Shown: piece by piece, positions 34,012-43,020 of the stretch
Layout of the letters: the number at the start of each line of letters is the position of its first letter
Numbering within the stretch: position 1 is the stretch's first letter
DNA from: DATFRX01 sp035630615
Lineage (GTDB): Bacteria > Actinomycetota > Actinomycetes > Propionibacteriales > Nocardioidaceae
NCBI GenBank assembly: GCA_035630615.1
Contig: DASQKI010000055.1
Span: 124,001 to 188,000, forward strand
Reading direction: 5' to 3'
DNA: 64,000 nucleotides
Program-made: the position numbers and the translations under genes
The notes under the pieces: model-generated
What the model saw: the letters and a program-made list of their open reading frames with translations, nothing else
Database searches by the model: none
Told to the model about the DNA's origin: nothing

Positions 34012-35271
34012 GTGGCCACCAGTTCCTCCATCGGATTCGCGGCGGCGATTGGCGGCCTCGCGGGAGCGTCGCTCGCCGCGCACCGTGGGGCCAGGTCGGC
34101 GGCCGGCGCGGCGTTGGTCGGTGCGGTCGGCCTGGGTACGTCGGAGGCGGTGGCTCGGGCCCGCCAGAAAGAGGGCGAGATCCCGGCGTTGTGGCAGCGC
34201 ATCGCGGTGAGCACCGCGTTGGCGGCGCCGCTCGGGTGGGCTTCGGAGAAGGTGACCGGTGCGGGTCCGGTCTCGGTCGGCACGGCCACCGGCGCCGTCG
34301 TCGGGGCGATGGGCTTGCGGCCGCAGAAGGTGGCGATGGGCCCGGTCGTGGGTGCCGCCGTCGGGCAGGCGTTGTCCCTCGGGCCAGCTCCGGCAGCCGT
34401 GGTGGCGAGCACCACCGTCTTGGCCTACCGCAGTCTTTCTGCCCTGCTGTTCCGTGACGCACAGGTCAGCCTGCTCGCCGATCGGGTCAGCGCAGCCGAC
34501 CTGCCGTTCGTGGTGCCCAGGCCGGCGCGGTCGAGGTACGTCGGCACTGCCTATGTCCGGGAGCTCGCCGAGGAGCTCGGAGCCAACTACGTTGCCGACG
34601 CCCAGGAGACCGGGATCGTGGCCTCCCTCGACGCGCTGGCCGGACCGGCGCTCGACCCGGAGCTGGTTGATCCGCTCGTGCGGGAATTCTACGAGCACAC
34701 AACCCGGTTCGCTCTCGACATCGTCCCGCGGTGGCGGCTGTGGGTGCGGCCCGGCTACCTGATGTATCGAACGTTGGTCGCGCGTCCCCTGGGACAGGCC
34801 AGCATCCCCATGAATCAGCGCGAGGCCCAGCGTGGGATCCGCAGCCGCATCGACACGGTCACCGGTGTCGACGGCGTGGTGTCGGTGCGCGGCTGGATCC
34901 GGTCGTTTGCCGACGACGATGAGCCGATCATGGTCGGCATCTACACTACGTACACGCTCGGGGGCCGCGGCTACGTCAGCGTCGGGTTTCCGGTTCCGGA
35001 GGGCAGCTTCACCGCCACGCTGCTACCCCGGTCCCGGCCCGACCATGGCCTGACGCTGACCAGTCGCACCGATGACGGCCAGGCCGGGCACTACCTCTCC
35101 TACGTCGACCCGGCGGCGGACGAGCTCACTGCTCTGGCCGTGCACGGTTTCGAGGAGCAGCTCGACGTCTTCGTCGAGGACGGCGTACTGCGCGCCGAGC
35201 ACGCGTTCTGGGTCTTCGGCCTCCCGTTCCTGACCCTGCACTACCGGATCGAGCGCAAGCCCACCGGCTGA
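34012..35271 (+). CDS. Conserved actinobacterial hypothetical protein
   Basis: A 419-residue protein beginning with GTG at 34012. Residues 5-140 are Gly/Ala-rich and hydrophobic (GFAAAIGGLAGASLAAHRG, GPVVGAAVGQALSLG), predicted to be several membrane spans or a glycine-zipper region. The C-terminal 250 residues are soluble with REFYEHTTRFALDIVPRWRL and RPLGQASIPMNQREAQRGI. It ends EHAFWVFGLPFLTLHYRIER. I recall similar conserved hypothetical proteins in mycobacteria and relatives but cannot name the family. It may be a membrane-bound protein of lipid or envelope metabolism; this is a guess. Confidence 0.72.
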   Translation: MATSSSIGFAAAIGGLAGASLAAHRGARSAAGAALVGAVGLGTSEAVARARQKEGEIPALWQRIAVSTALAAPLGWASEKVTGAGPVSVGTATGAVVGAMGLRPQKVAMGPVVGAAVGQALSLGPAPAAVVASTTVLAYRSLSALLFRDAQVSLLADRVSAADLPFVVPRPARSRYVGTAYVRELAEELGANYVADAQETGIVASLDALAGPALDPELVDPLVREFYEHTTRFALDIVPRWRLWVRPGYLMYRTLVARPLGQASIPMNQREAQRGIRSRIDTVTGVDGVVSVRGWIRSFADDDEPIMVGIYTTYTLGGRGYVSVGFPVPEGSFTATLLPRSRPDHGLTLTSRTDDGQAGHYLSYVDPAADELTALAVHGFEEQLDVFVEDGVLRAEHAFWVFGLPFLTLHYRIERKPTG

Positions 35272-35309
35272 TCCCGCGCTCGTCCTGTCCGGCTGTAGTG
35301 TCGGCCCAC

Positions 35310-35714
35310 ATGACAGCAGAGTCGCCGGCGCAGACCGTGCAACGCTTGTTCCCGCTGCTCGCCGAGGGCAAGACCGCGGACGCGGCGGCGCTGTTCGCCG
35401 ATTCGGTGTCGTTCTCGATCCCGCACCCTCCGGGCATTCCGTGGGTGCCGGAGGTCGCATCGGCGGAGGACATGGGGACGTTCTTCGAGCTGCTACGGAC
35501 CCACGTACAGCCCAAGGAGTTCGATCTCCGTCAGGTCATCGCCGAGGGCGACGACGTGGTGTTCATCGGGCGCATGGTCTCCGAGGTCAAGAAGACGGGC
35601 CGGGACATCGACACCGCGTTCGCCCTCCACACGACGGTCCGGGACGGGCGGATCACCCGCTACCACCTCTACGAGGACAGCTACGCCGTCGCCAAGGCCT
35701 ACTACGGCGACTGA
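35310..35714 (+). CDS. SnoaL-like (NTF2 fold) protein
   Basis: A 134-residue protein with the cone-shaped NTF2/SnoaL fold: a helix (TVQRLFPLLAEGKTADAAAL), FADSVSFSIPHP, a middle helix and the late strands VVFIGRMVSEVKKTGRDIDT and TTVRDGRITRYHLYEDSYAV. Such domains bind small hydrophobic ligands or act as isomerases or cyclases. It is followed after 47 bases by a DinB-like gene on the same strand. Function not predictable. Confidence 0.75.
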   Translation: MTAESPAQTVQRLFPLLAEGKTADAAALFADSVSFSIPHPPGIPWVPEVASAEDMGTFFELLRTHVQPKEFDLRQVIAEGDDVVFIGRMVSEVKKTGRDIDTAFALHTTVRDGRITRYHLYEDSYAVAKAYYGD

Positions 35715-35761
35715 CAAGGAGAAGTGCAACGGCAGGAACACGTCGTTGTTACGCTGCCGGC

Positions 35762-36208
35762 GTGAGCTCGGAGCTGCGGCAGCTCTGCGCGGTCCTCGAC
35801 GGTCTGCGGGCTGGTGTCCTGAAGAAGGTTGCCGGGCTGAGCGATGCCGACGCCCGGCGCAGCACGGTGGACTCCGGGACGAATCTCGCCGGGCTGCTCC
35901 AGCACCTCACCTACGTCGAGTCGCTGTGGTTCGAGGAAGTCGTCGCGGGCGGCAAGGCGAGCGGGATCCGGTCGATGCAGGTCGATCCATCAGTCTCCTT
36001 GCGAACGCTGCGGGCCGGCTACAAGGCTGCCTGCGCGCACAGCAACCGGATTGTTGAGGCGATCGGTGATCCGGACGCGCCGGTGACGCGCAACCGCAAG
36101 ACCCACGACCTGCGGTGGGTGCTGCTCTCGGTCATCGGGGAGACCTCTCGGCATGCCGGGCACGCCGACATCATCCGCGAACAGATCGACGGACAGACCG
36201 GGCGGTGA
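35762..36208 (+). CDS. DinB/DUF664 family protein
   Basis: A 148-residue four-helix bundle of the DinB/DUF664 group. Putative metal ligands are the His in GLLQHLTYVES and two in SRHAGHADIIREQ. Related proteins are metal-dependent thiol transferases or hydrolases (mycothiol or bacillithiol users). The GTG at 35762 gives the normal length. It sits downstream of the SnoaL-like gene and is convergent with the second AfsR-like regulator. A second member of the family is at 45098-45601. Confidence 0.8.
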   Translation: MSSELRQLCAVLDGLRAGVLKKVAGLSDADARRSTVDSGTNLAGLLQHLTYVESLWFEEVVAGGKASGIRSMQVDPSVSLRTLRAGYKAACAHSNRIVEAIGDPDAPVTRNRKTHDLRWVLLSVIGETSRHAGHADIIREQIDGQTGR

Positions 36209-36267
36209 CGCCGTACTACCGAAGATCGCACTCGGCCAGCAGCGGGCGATCCTGCGCGGCGGCTAGG

Positions 36268-39108
36268 TCAGACCTCCGGGACGCTGTCCAGCAGCCCGAC
36301 CAACTCGGCTCGGGACAGATCGGTGGTGTCCATCTCGCCGACCTCGTCGACAATGGTCAACGCGCGTTGCCAGGTGGCCCTGGCCTCGTCGGGTCGGTTC
36401 GTGTCGCGTTCGACCCTACCCAGGCTGGTGAGGACGACGGCCTCCGGCCAGGGACGTCCAAGCGCACGAAACGTGTCGAGTGCGCTGATCAGGCATTCCT
36501 CGGCATCGCCATAGCGATCTTGGGCGGCGCGCGCCATACCCAACGACAGCTGCGCGATGGCTTCGCGTACGGGCCGGTCGCTTCCACTCAGCCGGCTCAG
36601 GGCGTCCGCGGCGGCCTTGACGGCCTCGTCGATCTGCCCCGCTTCGAGGTGCAGCCTCGACAGATTCGTCAACGTCACCGCGATCTCACCGATGTCGTCC
36701 TCGCGGCGTACGGCCAGCGCCAGCGCCCGCTCGAGACTGACCCGGGCGTCGTCGAGTCGGCCCGCACCGATATAGGCGATGCCCAGATTGTGGAGAGCCT
36801 GGCTCTCGCCACCGGTGTGTTGTTCAACCTGGAACAGCTGCCTGGCGCGCTCGAGAAGACTGATGCACCGCTCGTAATCACCGAGTCGTCCGTGGCTGAT
36901 GCCGAGCTGGTTCGTGATGAACCCCTCGTCGACGCGCTGATCCACCGCTTCGACTGACTCCTTGGCGATTTCCTGCAGCGCCGCCGCTTCGGCGGGCGGA
37001 CGATCCGAGACCAGATAGTGGTGCAGCTTGTTGACGAGGCGGTACGCAGCCTGCGGGTGGCCCTCCGCAGCCGCGTATGACACGAGCCGGACCAGGGTGG
37101 GCCACTCGGCGTCCAACCAGTCGTGGGCCTGCCGGTGGTCGGCGAAGCTCAACGGGATGACACCGACCTCGGGGTCACCGATGTTCATGAAACGAGGCTC
37201 GCCCTCGGTGGTGACGGATTTGGCGTGGGCGGCTGCGGCCGAGTGCACATACCAGCTGAGGAGCCTCCGGATCGCCATCTCCCGGGTCGCCTGGTCGTCA
37301 ACCTCATGGACGAGCTCGGCGGCGTAGGTCCGCAGCAGGTCGTGCATCGTGTAACGGCCGTGCCGCGAGCGTTGCAGCAGGTTGACGTCGGCCAGCCGGT
37401 CCAGCCGCCGGGCCAACCGGCTTCGGGTCGAGCCGGCGAGCGCGGCGGCGGCTGATGGGCCGATGTCCATACCGAGATGTAGACCCAGCAGTCGGAAGGT
37501 TTGCGCCGCTTCGTCGTCCAACGCCTGGTAGGACCACGAGAAGACCGCCCGGACGCTGGTCAGTGGGTCGTCGCCGGAGTCGAGGGCATCCAGCCGGTTG
37601 TGCTCGTCGCGGAGCTCGCCGACAAGTTCGGCGACCTTGCTGTTCGGGAACAGGCTGGCACGCTCCACCGCGACCGCAAGGGCGAGGGGCAGCCGATCGG
37701 ACAGTTCGGCCAGCTCCGTCAGCGACTCCTCGTCATATGCGACCCGCTGCAGGTCGAGTCCGCTGGCGAGGAGGTCTACCGCGTCCTCGAGCGGCAGGGT
37801 GTCCACTGCGATGCGTCGCGCTCCCTCGCGCGCTGTCAGGCCGCGCATCTGGCTTCGGCTCGTGACGATCACGAGTGTGCTTCGCCCACCGGGCAGCAGT
37901 GGTCGGGCCTGTTCGGCATCGCGAGCGTTGTCGAGCACCATCAGCACCCGACGATCTGCCATGACCGTACGCAGCAGGGCGCCGCAGGCATCGAGGTCGG
38001 CGGGCACGTGTTCGCCCGGCACACCGAGACCGTGCAAGAGGGTTTCGAGAGCCTGGGCGGGAGCGGTCGGCTCGCCTGGACCGAAGCCACGCAGATCGAG
38101 ATAGAGCTGGCCGTCCGGGAACTGCTCCGACACACGATGCGCCCACCGCACCGCCACGGCGGTCTTGCCGATGCCACCCGCACCGTGGAGGACCGCGATG
38201 CCGGCCGGCGGTGTGCCATCGTCGCCGTCGACCAGCGCATCCAGGGCGGCGAGCACGTCATCCCGTCCGGTGAAGTCCTCGACGTCGGCCGGCAACTGCC
38301 GAGGGACGGTCTGCTCCGGCTTCGGCTCGCTCTGTCGCATCGACGGCTCGGGCGCCGTGCCATGGAGCAGGTCCGCATAGATGCGCTGCAGCTCGGGTCC
38401 CGGGTCGACGCCGAGCTCACTGGCGATCCGCGACCTCAGCGTCTCGTAGCACTCGAGCGCCTCGGCCGGTCGTCCGCAGCGATCGAGGGCAACGATCTGC
38501 CGGGCCCACATCGACTCGCGCAGGGGATTCTGGCCGGCCACCTCTCGTACTTCGGCGACCACGTCGGCGGCACGGCCGGCGGCGATGTCCAGGTCGATCC
38601 GCCGCTCGAGTGCGGACAGGTGGCGTTCGACCAAGCGCGGGCGATCGTACTCAATCAGCCACTCCGACTGCACTCCCTCGAGCGGGTCACCTCGCCACAG
38701 ATCCAGCGCGGTGACGATCTGGTCCCGCTCGGATGCCGGATCCCGATCGGCCGTGTCGAGGAGGTCGACGAAACGCAGCGCGTCCACATCGTGGGAGTGG
38801 ACATTGAGCACGTAACCCGCACCGACGGTGCCAATCGACTGGGCGCCCAGCGCGGTACGCAGTCGATACGCGTACGTCTGGACCGTGCGCCGCGCGTTTG
38901 TCGGCGGATGTTCGCCCCACACCATGTCGGTCAGGCGTTCGATGGACACGACCTGTCCCGCCGACATCGCGAGGACCGCCAGCAACGCCGACGCCCGGCC
39001 GGCCGAGATGTCTACCGGGTCACCGTCTGCCAGCACGGCGAACGGACCGAGGACGCGTACCTCGATCCGCGGCTGGGCCGATCCCGCTCTCCCCGAGCTC
39101 ACCGTCAC
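36268..39108 (-). CDS. Second AfsR-like SARP/NB-ARC/TPR regulator
   Basis: About 946 residues with the same layout as the regulator at 11851-15027: winged helix (RVLGPFAVLADGDPVDISAG; NARRTVQTYAYRLRTALG), activator domain, NB-ARC ATPase with LHGAGGIGKTAVAV (near 310), MVLDNARDAEQ Walker B and VTSRSQMRGL, then TPR-type repeats such as SQALHNLGIAYIGAGRLDDA. The GTG at 39108 (VTVSSGRAG) is preferred; a start at 39249 would run into the divergent hydrolase gene. The two regulators are clearly different in sequence. The divergent DUF1023 gene, 107 bases away, is a likely target. Confidence 0.88.
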   Translation of the reverse strand: MTVSSGRAGSAQPRIEVRVLGPFAVLADGDPVDISAGRASALLAVLAMSAGQVVSIERLTDMVWGEHPPTNARRTVQTYAYRLRTALGAQSIGTVGAGYVLNVHSHDVDALRFVDLLDTADRDPASERDQIVTALDLWRGDPLEGVQSEWLIEYDRPRLVERHLSALERRIDLDIAAGRAADVVAEVREVAGQNPLRESMWARQIVALDRCGRPAEALECYETLRSRIASELGVDPGPELQRIYADLLHGTAPEPSMRQSEPKPEQTVPRQLPADVEDFTGRDDVLAALDALVDGDDGTPPAGIAVLHGAGGIGKTAVAVRWAHRVSEQFPDGQLYLDLRGFGPGEPTAPAQALETLLHGLGVPGEHVPADLDACGALLRTVMADRRVLMVLDNARDAEQARPLLPGGRSTLVIVTSRSQMRGLTAREGARRIAVDTLPLEDAVDLLASGLDLQRVAYDEESLTELAELSDRLPLALAVAVERASLFPNSKVAELVGELRDEHNRLDALDSGDDPLTSVRAVFSWSYQALDDEAAQTFRLLGLHLGMDIGPSAAAALAGSTRSRLARRLDRLADVNLLQRSRHGRYTMHDLLRTYAAELVHEVDDQATREMAIRRLLSWYVHSAAAAHAKSVTTEGEPRFMNIGDPEVGVIPLSFADHRQAHDWLDAEWPTLVRLVSYAAAEGHPQAAYRLVNKLHHYLVSDRPPAEAAALQEIAKESVEAVDQRVDEGFITNQLGISHGRLGDYERCISLLERARQLFQVEQHTGGESQALHNLGIAYIGAGRLDDARVSLERALALAVRREDDIGEIAVTLTNLSRLHLEAGQIDEAVKAAADALSRLSGSDRPVREAIAQLSLGMARAAQDRYGDAEECLISALDTFRALGRPWPEAVVLTSLGRVERDTNRPDEARATWQRALTIVDEVGEMDTTDLSRAELVGLLDSVPEV

Positions 39109-39215
39109 CGCGTCGAGTCTGCCATCTCGGAGGCGGCTGAGATCGATCAGACATCGAACTGAGATCGCTCCGGGGTCCCCTGGGATCTGCCCGCGACTCA
39201 CGGAAGGGATCGACG

Positions 39216-40871
39216 ATGGCCGAGTACTTCGAGCACTATCCGAGTTCACCAGACGAGCTCGTCGGGTGCAGCGCGCAGCTGATCAGGGCGGCCGGCGACT
39301 CCGATAACGGGGTCAAGCAGGTGCATGGCGCTACGAATCGTGCCGTCGACGCGGTCGAGGGTGACCTGACCTTTCCGATGGCGAAGGCTCCGGAGCCGAC
39401 GATCCGCAACGGCGCCAGTGTGGCCGAGGCGGCCCTCTTCGCCGGCGGCACGCTGATGGTTTTCGCCGAGGCGGTGACCACTTACAACACCGGCATCGAC
39501 CGGCTCAACGCCCGGATCCAGGAGGACGAGTTCGACGTCATGTCGGTCGGGCGGGCGGACAAGCTCCATCGGCTCCGAGCCGAACAGCTCAGGCTCGAGG
39601 CGGATCTCGACGACGACGCCGTGCGAGTCGCTGCCATGCTGGACCGCGGACCCAACGCCGAGGACATGGCGTTCCTGCGTAACCGCGGCTACCTGGTGTC
39701 GCCCGACGAGTTGCTCCAGGCTCTCGCCGGCATGCCGGTGCTGCGCGATCCTCATGCGATGGCGACGTGGTGGGACTCGCTGACGCTCGGTCAGCGGGCC
39801 GCGATCATGGCGGCGTACCCCGGGAGACTGGGCAACGCCGACGGCCTTCCCGCCGAAGTACGCGACGAAGCCAACCGGCTGACGATGGCCGAGGATCTCG
39901 AGCGGCTGGAGGAGATGGAACGCGAAGGCACTCTGACTGAGGGCCAGTCGCGGGCGCTGGCCAACATCCGCAACATCATGGAGAACATCAAGGACCGCGA
40001 GTCGCACACCGACCCGATTACGGGTGAGAAGGCCCACGCCCAGCTCTACGTCTACGACCCGTACGCATTCAACGGTGATGGGCGGTTCGCGATCGCCACC
40101 GGCAATCTCGACGACGCCGACGACCTCGCCGTGATGGTGTCCGGCGTGACCACCGACGCCGCGACCAAGAACGCCACCTCGTCGTTGAACGTTTACGACG
40201 AGTCCCGACGGGCCAGTGGCGACTCGGTCGCGGTGCTCGACTGGGTCGGCTATGACGCCCCCAGCGGCATCGACACGCCAGGCATGGCCACCCCGGACAT
40301 GGCCCGCGAGGGAGCCGAGTTGCTGGCATCCGACGTCGAAGGCCTTCGGGCGTCTCGCAGCGACGACCCTGCACACCTCACCGTGATCGGCCATTCCTAC
40401 GGCAGCACGACCTCGGGGATTGCCGCCAACGAGTACGACCTCGACGCCGACGATCTGGTTCTCAACGGAAGCCCCGGCGTCCCGGTCGACGACGCGGGCG
40501 ACCTGACCACGGGCAACGATCACACCTGGGTCGGCAGCAACAGCCAGGACGACGTTTCCTGGCTGGGCAAGCAAGGCTCAGTCGGTGCCGCCACCCTGGG
40601 CTACGACCCGGCCGAGGACGAGTTCGGCGCCAAGCGTGTCCAGGCCGAGTACACCGACCGCACCTGGAGCTGGGATCCCACGGACGGCTACTCGAAAAAG
40701 CACACCCACTACTACGACAAGAACAGCGAGTCGCTGTACAACGTCGCAGCTATCGCCACCGGAGAGTACGACGAGGTGGAGTCCGCCGACCATCGCCACG
40801 ACCCGTGGTACGCACCGCCCGAAGATCCTGAGGGGGAACGCGAGCCACGCGAGATCCGCCACGGCCGATGA
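39216..40871 (+). CDS. DUF1023 alpha/beta hydrolase, possibly secreted by a type VII-like route
   Basis: A 551-residue protein. The N-terminal 180 residues are helical with WXG100-like character (AQLIRAAGDSDNGVKQVHG and helices following), as in ESX/type VII-linked proteins. The middle carries WWDSLTLGQRAAIMAAYPG and LGNADGLP, diagnostic of DUF1023. The hydrolase domain has the nucleophile elbow GHSYGSTTSG (near 392). The start follows GGAAGGG. Such proteins are lipase/esterase-like and often sit near AfsR-like regulators or toxins. Divergent from a SARP, so probably induced. No immunity protein is evident. Confidence 0.83.
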   Translation: MAEYFEHYPSSPDELVGCSAQLIRAAGDSDNGVKQVHGATNRAVDAVEGDLTFPMAKAPEPTIRNGASVAEAALFAGGTLMVFAEAVTTYNTGIDRLNARIQEDEFDVMSVGRADKLHRLRAEQLRLEADLDDDAVRVAAMLDRGPNAEDMAFLRNRGYLVSPDELLQALAGMPVLRDPHAMATWWDSLTLGQRAAIMAAYPGRLGNADGLPAEVRDEANRLTMAEDLERLEEMEREGTLTEGQSRALANIRNIMENIKDRESHTDPITGEKAHAQLYVYDPYAFNGDGRFAIATGNLDDADDLAVMVSGVTTDAATKNATSSLNVYDESRRASGDSVAVLDWVGYDAPSGIDTPGMATPDMAREGAELLASDVEGLRASRSDDPAHLTVIGHSYGSTTSGIAANEYDLDADDLVLNGSPGVPVDDAGDLTTGNDHTWVGSNSQDDVSWLGKQGSVGAATLGYDPAEDEFGAKRVQAEYTDRTWSWDPTDGYSKKHTHYYDKNSESLYNVAAIATGEYDEVESADHRHDPWYAPPEDPEGEREPREIRHGR

Positions 40872-41052
40872 CGCCTTCAACCCGCAGAGCGAGGACCTCC
40901 AGTGGCGCCCGGCTACGACTCCGCGTCGCCGGGCCGGCGACCCCGACGGCAACGTCTGCGACGTTGCGGTCTGGCCGGACATCTCGCCGTACGCCGGCTA
41001 GCCCGTGACGTTCGCGCACCCGGCGCGCCGCCGGTCTTCCGTCAGCTGAGGT

Positions 41053-41090
41053 GCGACAGGTGCCTGCGCTCACCGGCAGGCACCTGTCGC
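41053..41090. terminator. Strong bidirectional intrinsic terminator
   Basis: GCGACAGGTGCCTGC (41053-41067) and its perfect complement (41076-41090) form a 15-bp GC-rich stem with an 8-base loop. It lies between the converging DUF1023 gene and the Rid-family gene. A short T-containing tract follows (GTTAGGTCTTTGC). It likely ends both transcription units. Confidence 0.8.
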
Positions 41091-41112
41091 GTTAGGTCTT
41101 TGCATGGCTGGC

Positions 41113-41508
41113 TCAATCCATCGCGGTTGCCTCGATCGCGACGAGGAGGTCCGGCGCCGCGAGCTTGGTGACGCCGAGCAGAGTGGTGGCGAAACGCACT
41201 CCGGTGCTCGCGAAGCACTCGTTCACGATGGTGAAGTGTTGGAGCAGAGCGTCCATGTCCGTGGTGTAGAAGTTGAGTCGAACCACGTCGGCGAGAGTCA
41301 TGTCCGCCTCGCCGAGCAGCTCTTCTAGTTGTTCGAGCGACATCCGCACCTGGGCGGCCATGTCGTCGGGATGTTGGGAGTTGCCGTTGTCGTCGACGGC
41401 ATCCTGGGCGCTGCAGATGAGCTCTCGCCGGTGGCCCTCGACGAGTTCGGCTTGATCGAAGCCCAACTGCACCGACCACGAGGAGGGGTTGACGGCTGTG
41501 CGGTTCAT
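41113..41508 (-). CDS. Rid (YjgF/YER057c) family protein
   Basis: A 131-residue single-domain Rid protein. It has HRRELICSAQDAVDDNG, PDDMAAQVRMSLEQLEELL and VVRLNFYTTDMDALL, the standard topology. RidA enzymes hydrolyse 2-aminoacrylate-type imines using an Arg near the C-terminus (often within a P-x-R-x-x segment). Here the matching position (TKLAAPDLLVAIEATAMD) has no Arg, so it may belong to another Rid subfamily or bind a different ligand. Its start overlaps the stop of the tautomerase fusion gene (ATGA). It is the last gene of the leftward operon and ends at the hairpin at 41053-41090. Confidence 0.85.
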   Translation of the reverse strand: MNRTAVNPSSWSVQLGFDQAELVEGHRRELICSAQDAVDDNGNSQHPDDMAAQVRMSLEQLEELLGEADMTLADVVRLNFYTTDMDALLQHFTIVNECFASTGVRFATTLLGVTKLAAPDLLVAIEATAMD

Positions 41509-42464
41509 GTCTGGGCTCCTTCGTTGCTGTAGACCGCGTTCTGGTCTTCGACGCGCTGGTGGTCGTCGGCGAGGATGCCTCCGTTGATCACCACCGTCTC
41601 GAGCGAATGCTCGTGCAGGAAGGCCGCGAAGTCCGGTAGGTGAAAGGCATCGACGACTGCGGCGTTGATCTTCTGCAGCATCGTGCGCTTGGCGTCGAGA
41701 CTGCCGCCCTGCGGGACGTGCATGATGAACACGGGCCTGGCGGGTTCGGAGCCCAGGAGCCCATTCTGGCTCACGCTGTCGAGCGGCCACTCGCGCAGGA
41801 AGATCCGGTGGTCGTCCGGGAACGGGTAGACCTCGCGGAGTGCCTCGTACATGGCACTCACCAGCGCCTTCTTCGTAGGGAGATCAGCACCTGCGGGGAT
41901 GTCGAGATATCCGATAGGCATGCCGCGTGGAGCGACGTAGTCCCGAAGAATGCGGGCACCGGATGCCCAGTAGACACTCGCCTCGGCTGCTACGGCAATT
42001 CGACGGTGGCCGGCGCTGAGGAGAAAGTCCGCGTAGATCTGCCAGCCATGGGATTGCGCCGGAGCGAGGCGGGCGACCCATTCCGTCGGCTGTTCGGTGA
42101 GCGCGTCGAGAACCGCTGACGAGCAGAGGAACGGCAGACCGAGGGTGTTGGCCCTGGCGGCGGCGGCGCGAGCGACGACGCTGTGATATTCCCCCGCCAA
42201 CGCTGCCACGCCCAGGCGAGCCAATTCGTCGACGGCCGCCACGGCCCGCTGTGGATCAGCCGCGCTGTCTCGTACCACCAGCTCGAGTGGTCTTCCGACG
42301 ATCCCGCCGGTGTCATTGACTTCGCGAACGGCCAGCTCGAGTCCAGCGAGCAAGTGCCGGCCTGCCTCGACCCAGCCAGGCCGAGTCAGCGGAACGAGAG
42401 CGCCGATCTGGACGGATGACCCGTCCGCCCGCTGTTCTCCACTTGGCAGTGGTGGCGTACTCAT
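41505..42464 (-). CDS. Truncated periplasmic-binding-protein/tautomerase fusion
   Basis: A 319-residue frame. Residues 1-181 match the N-terminal lobe of amide-binding-type periplasmic-binding proteins (IGALVPLTRPGWVEAGRHLL; GGIVGRPLELVVRDSA; IAVAAEASVYWASGARILRD), without signal peptide. At residue 182 the frame switches to a Tautomerase_2-type domain that begins with its own Met-Pro (MPIGYLDIPAG, 41921-41889) and runs to the end (REWPLDSVSQNGLL, ARPVFIMHVPQGG). A free tautomerase needs Pro after the removed Met as base. So this may be a relic of a binding-protein gene cut and joined exactly at the tautomerase start, with the tautomerase perhaps also made alone from 41921. Confidence 0.75.
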   Translation of the reverse strand: MSTPPLPSGEQRADGSSVQIGALVPLTRPGWVEAGRHLLAGLELAVREVNDTGGIVGRPLELVVRDSAADPQRAVAAVDELARLGVAALAGEYHSVVARAAAARANTLGLPFLCSSAVLDALTEQPTEWVARLAPAQSHGWQIYADFLLSAGHRRIAVAAEASVYWASGARILRDYVAPRGMPIGYLDIPAGADLPTKKALVSAMYEALREVYPFPDDHRIFLREWPLDSVSQNGLLGSEPARPVFIMHVPQGGSLDAKRTMLQKINAAVVDAFHLPDFAAFLHEHSLETVVINGGILADDHQRVEDQNAVYSNEGAQT

Positions 42465-42544
42465 GCGGCCGCTCCCGTGTGACGATGAGACGCCAGGAAC
42501 GCATCCAGCAAACCGCTGCTGGCCCGCGTCAATGCTGCTGGAGG

Positions 42545-43003
42545 CTAACCGGTCGTGGCTGTGTTCGCGGGCTGGGCACCGGTGAGCGGGCTGGTGTCCA
42601 GGTACTTGACTTCGTCGACGCGTTCGGCGAACTTCCAGCCGTCCGGAGTACGCCGGTAGCGGTCATGGTAGACGGAGTAGTTCAGGTGCGAGTTGCCCTC
42701 GCGCATCTGCCCGAAGGTCAAGACGTATGCCCGCCCAGACGCGGTGTCGCCGGCGACCTGGAGCGTACCCGGGTGGTTTGCCTGGAGAAGGTAGGCCCAG
42801 AGCCTGTCCAGCAGTTGTTGCACCCCGGCGCGGATCTCGTCCCGGCCGACGAACTCGACGTTGACGGCGGGGACGCGCCACACGGCGTCCTCGGTGAACA
42901 GCGATGCCAAGCGGTCGTAGTCACGCATCATGCCCGCGTCGGTGAACTCGCCGCGCAGCGCCTCGATCTCGACGCGGTCGGCGGTCGCTTGAAAGTCACT
43001 CAT
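42545..43003 (-). CDS. SnoaL-like protein
   Basis: A 152-residue NTF2-fold protein: TADRVEIEALRGEFTDAGMM, DRLASLFTEDAVWRVPAVN, DEIRAGVQQLLDR, GRAYVLTFGQMREG, YRRTPDGWKFAERVDEVKYL. It follows the ECF41 sigma gene by 17 bases, so it is cotranscribed. The sigma factor carries a SnoaL-type domain of its own at its C-terminus, so the operon contains this fold twice. Function of the stand-alone protein is not known; a ligand-binding or detoxification role is plausible. The ATG at 43003 is preferred over one seven codons upstream. Confidence 0.78.
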   Translation of the reverse strand: MSDFQATADRVEIEALRGEFTDAGMMRDYDRLASLFTEDAVWRVPAVNVEFVGRDEIRAGVQQLLDRLWAYLLQANHPGTLQVAGDTASGRAYVLTFGQMREGNSHLNYSVYHDRYRRTPDGWKFAERVDEVKYLDTSPLTGAQPANTATTG

Positions 43004-43020
43004 CGGCTTCTCTCTTTCGA

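Noticed and set aside
40902..41171. Short rightward ORF over the convergent terminator
   Set aside because: It crosses the 41053-41090 hairpin and the Rid gene 3' end, and has Arg-rich shadow composition.
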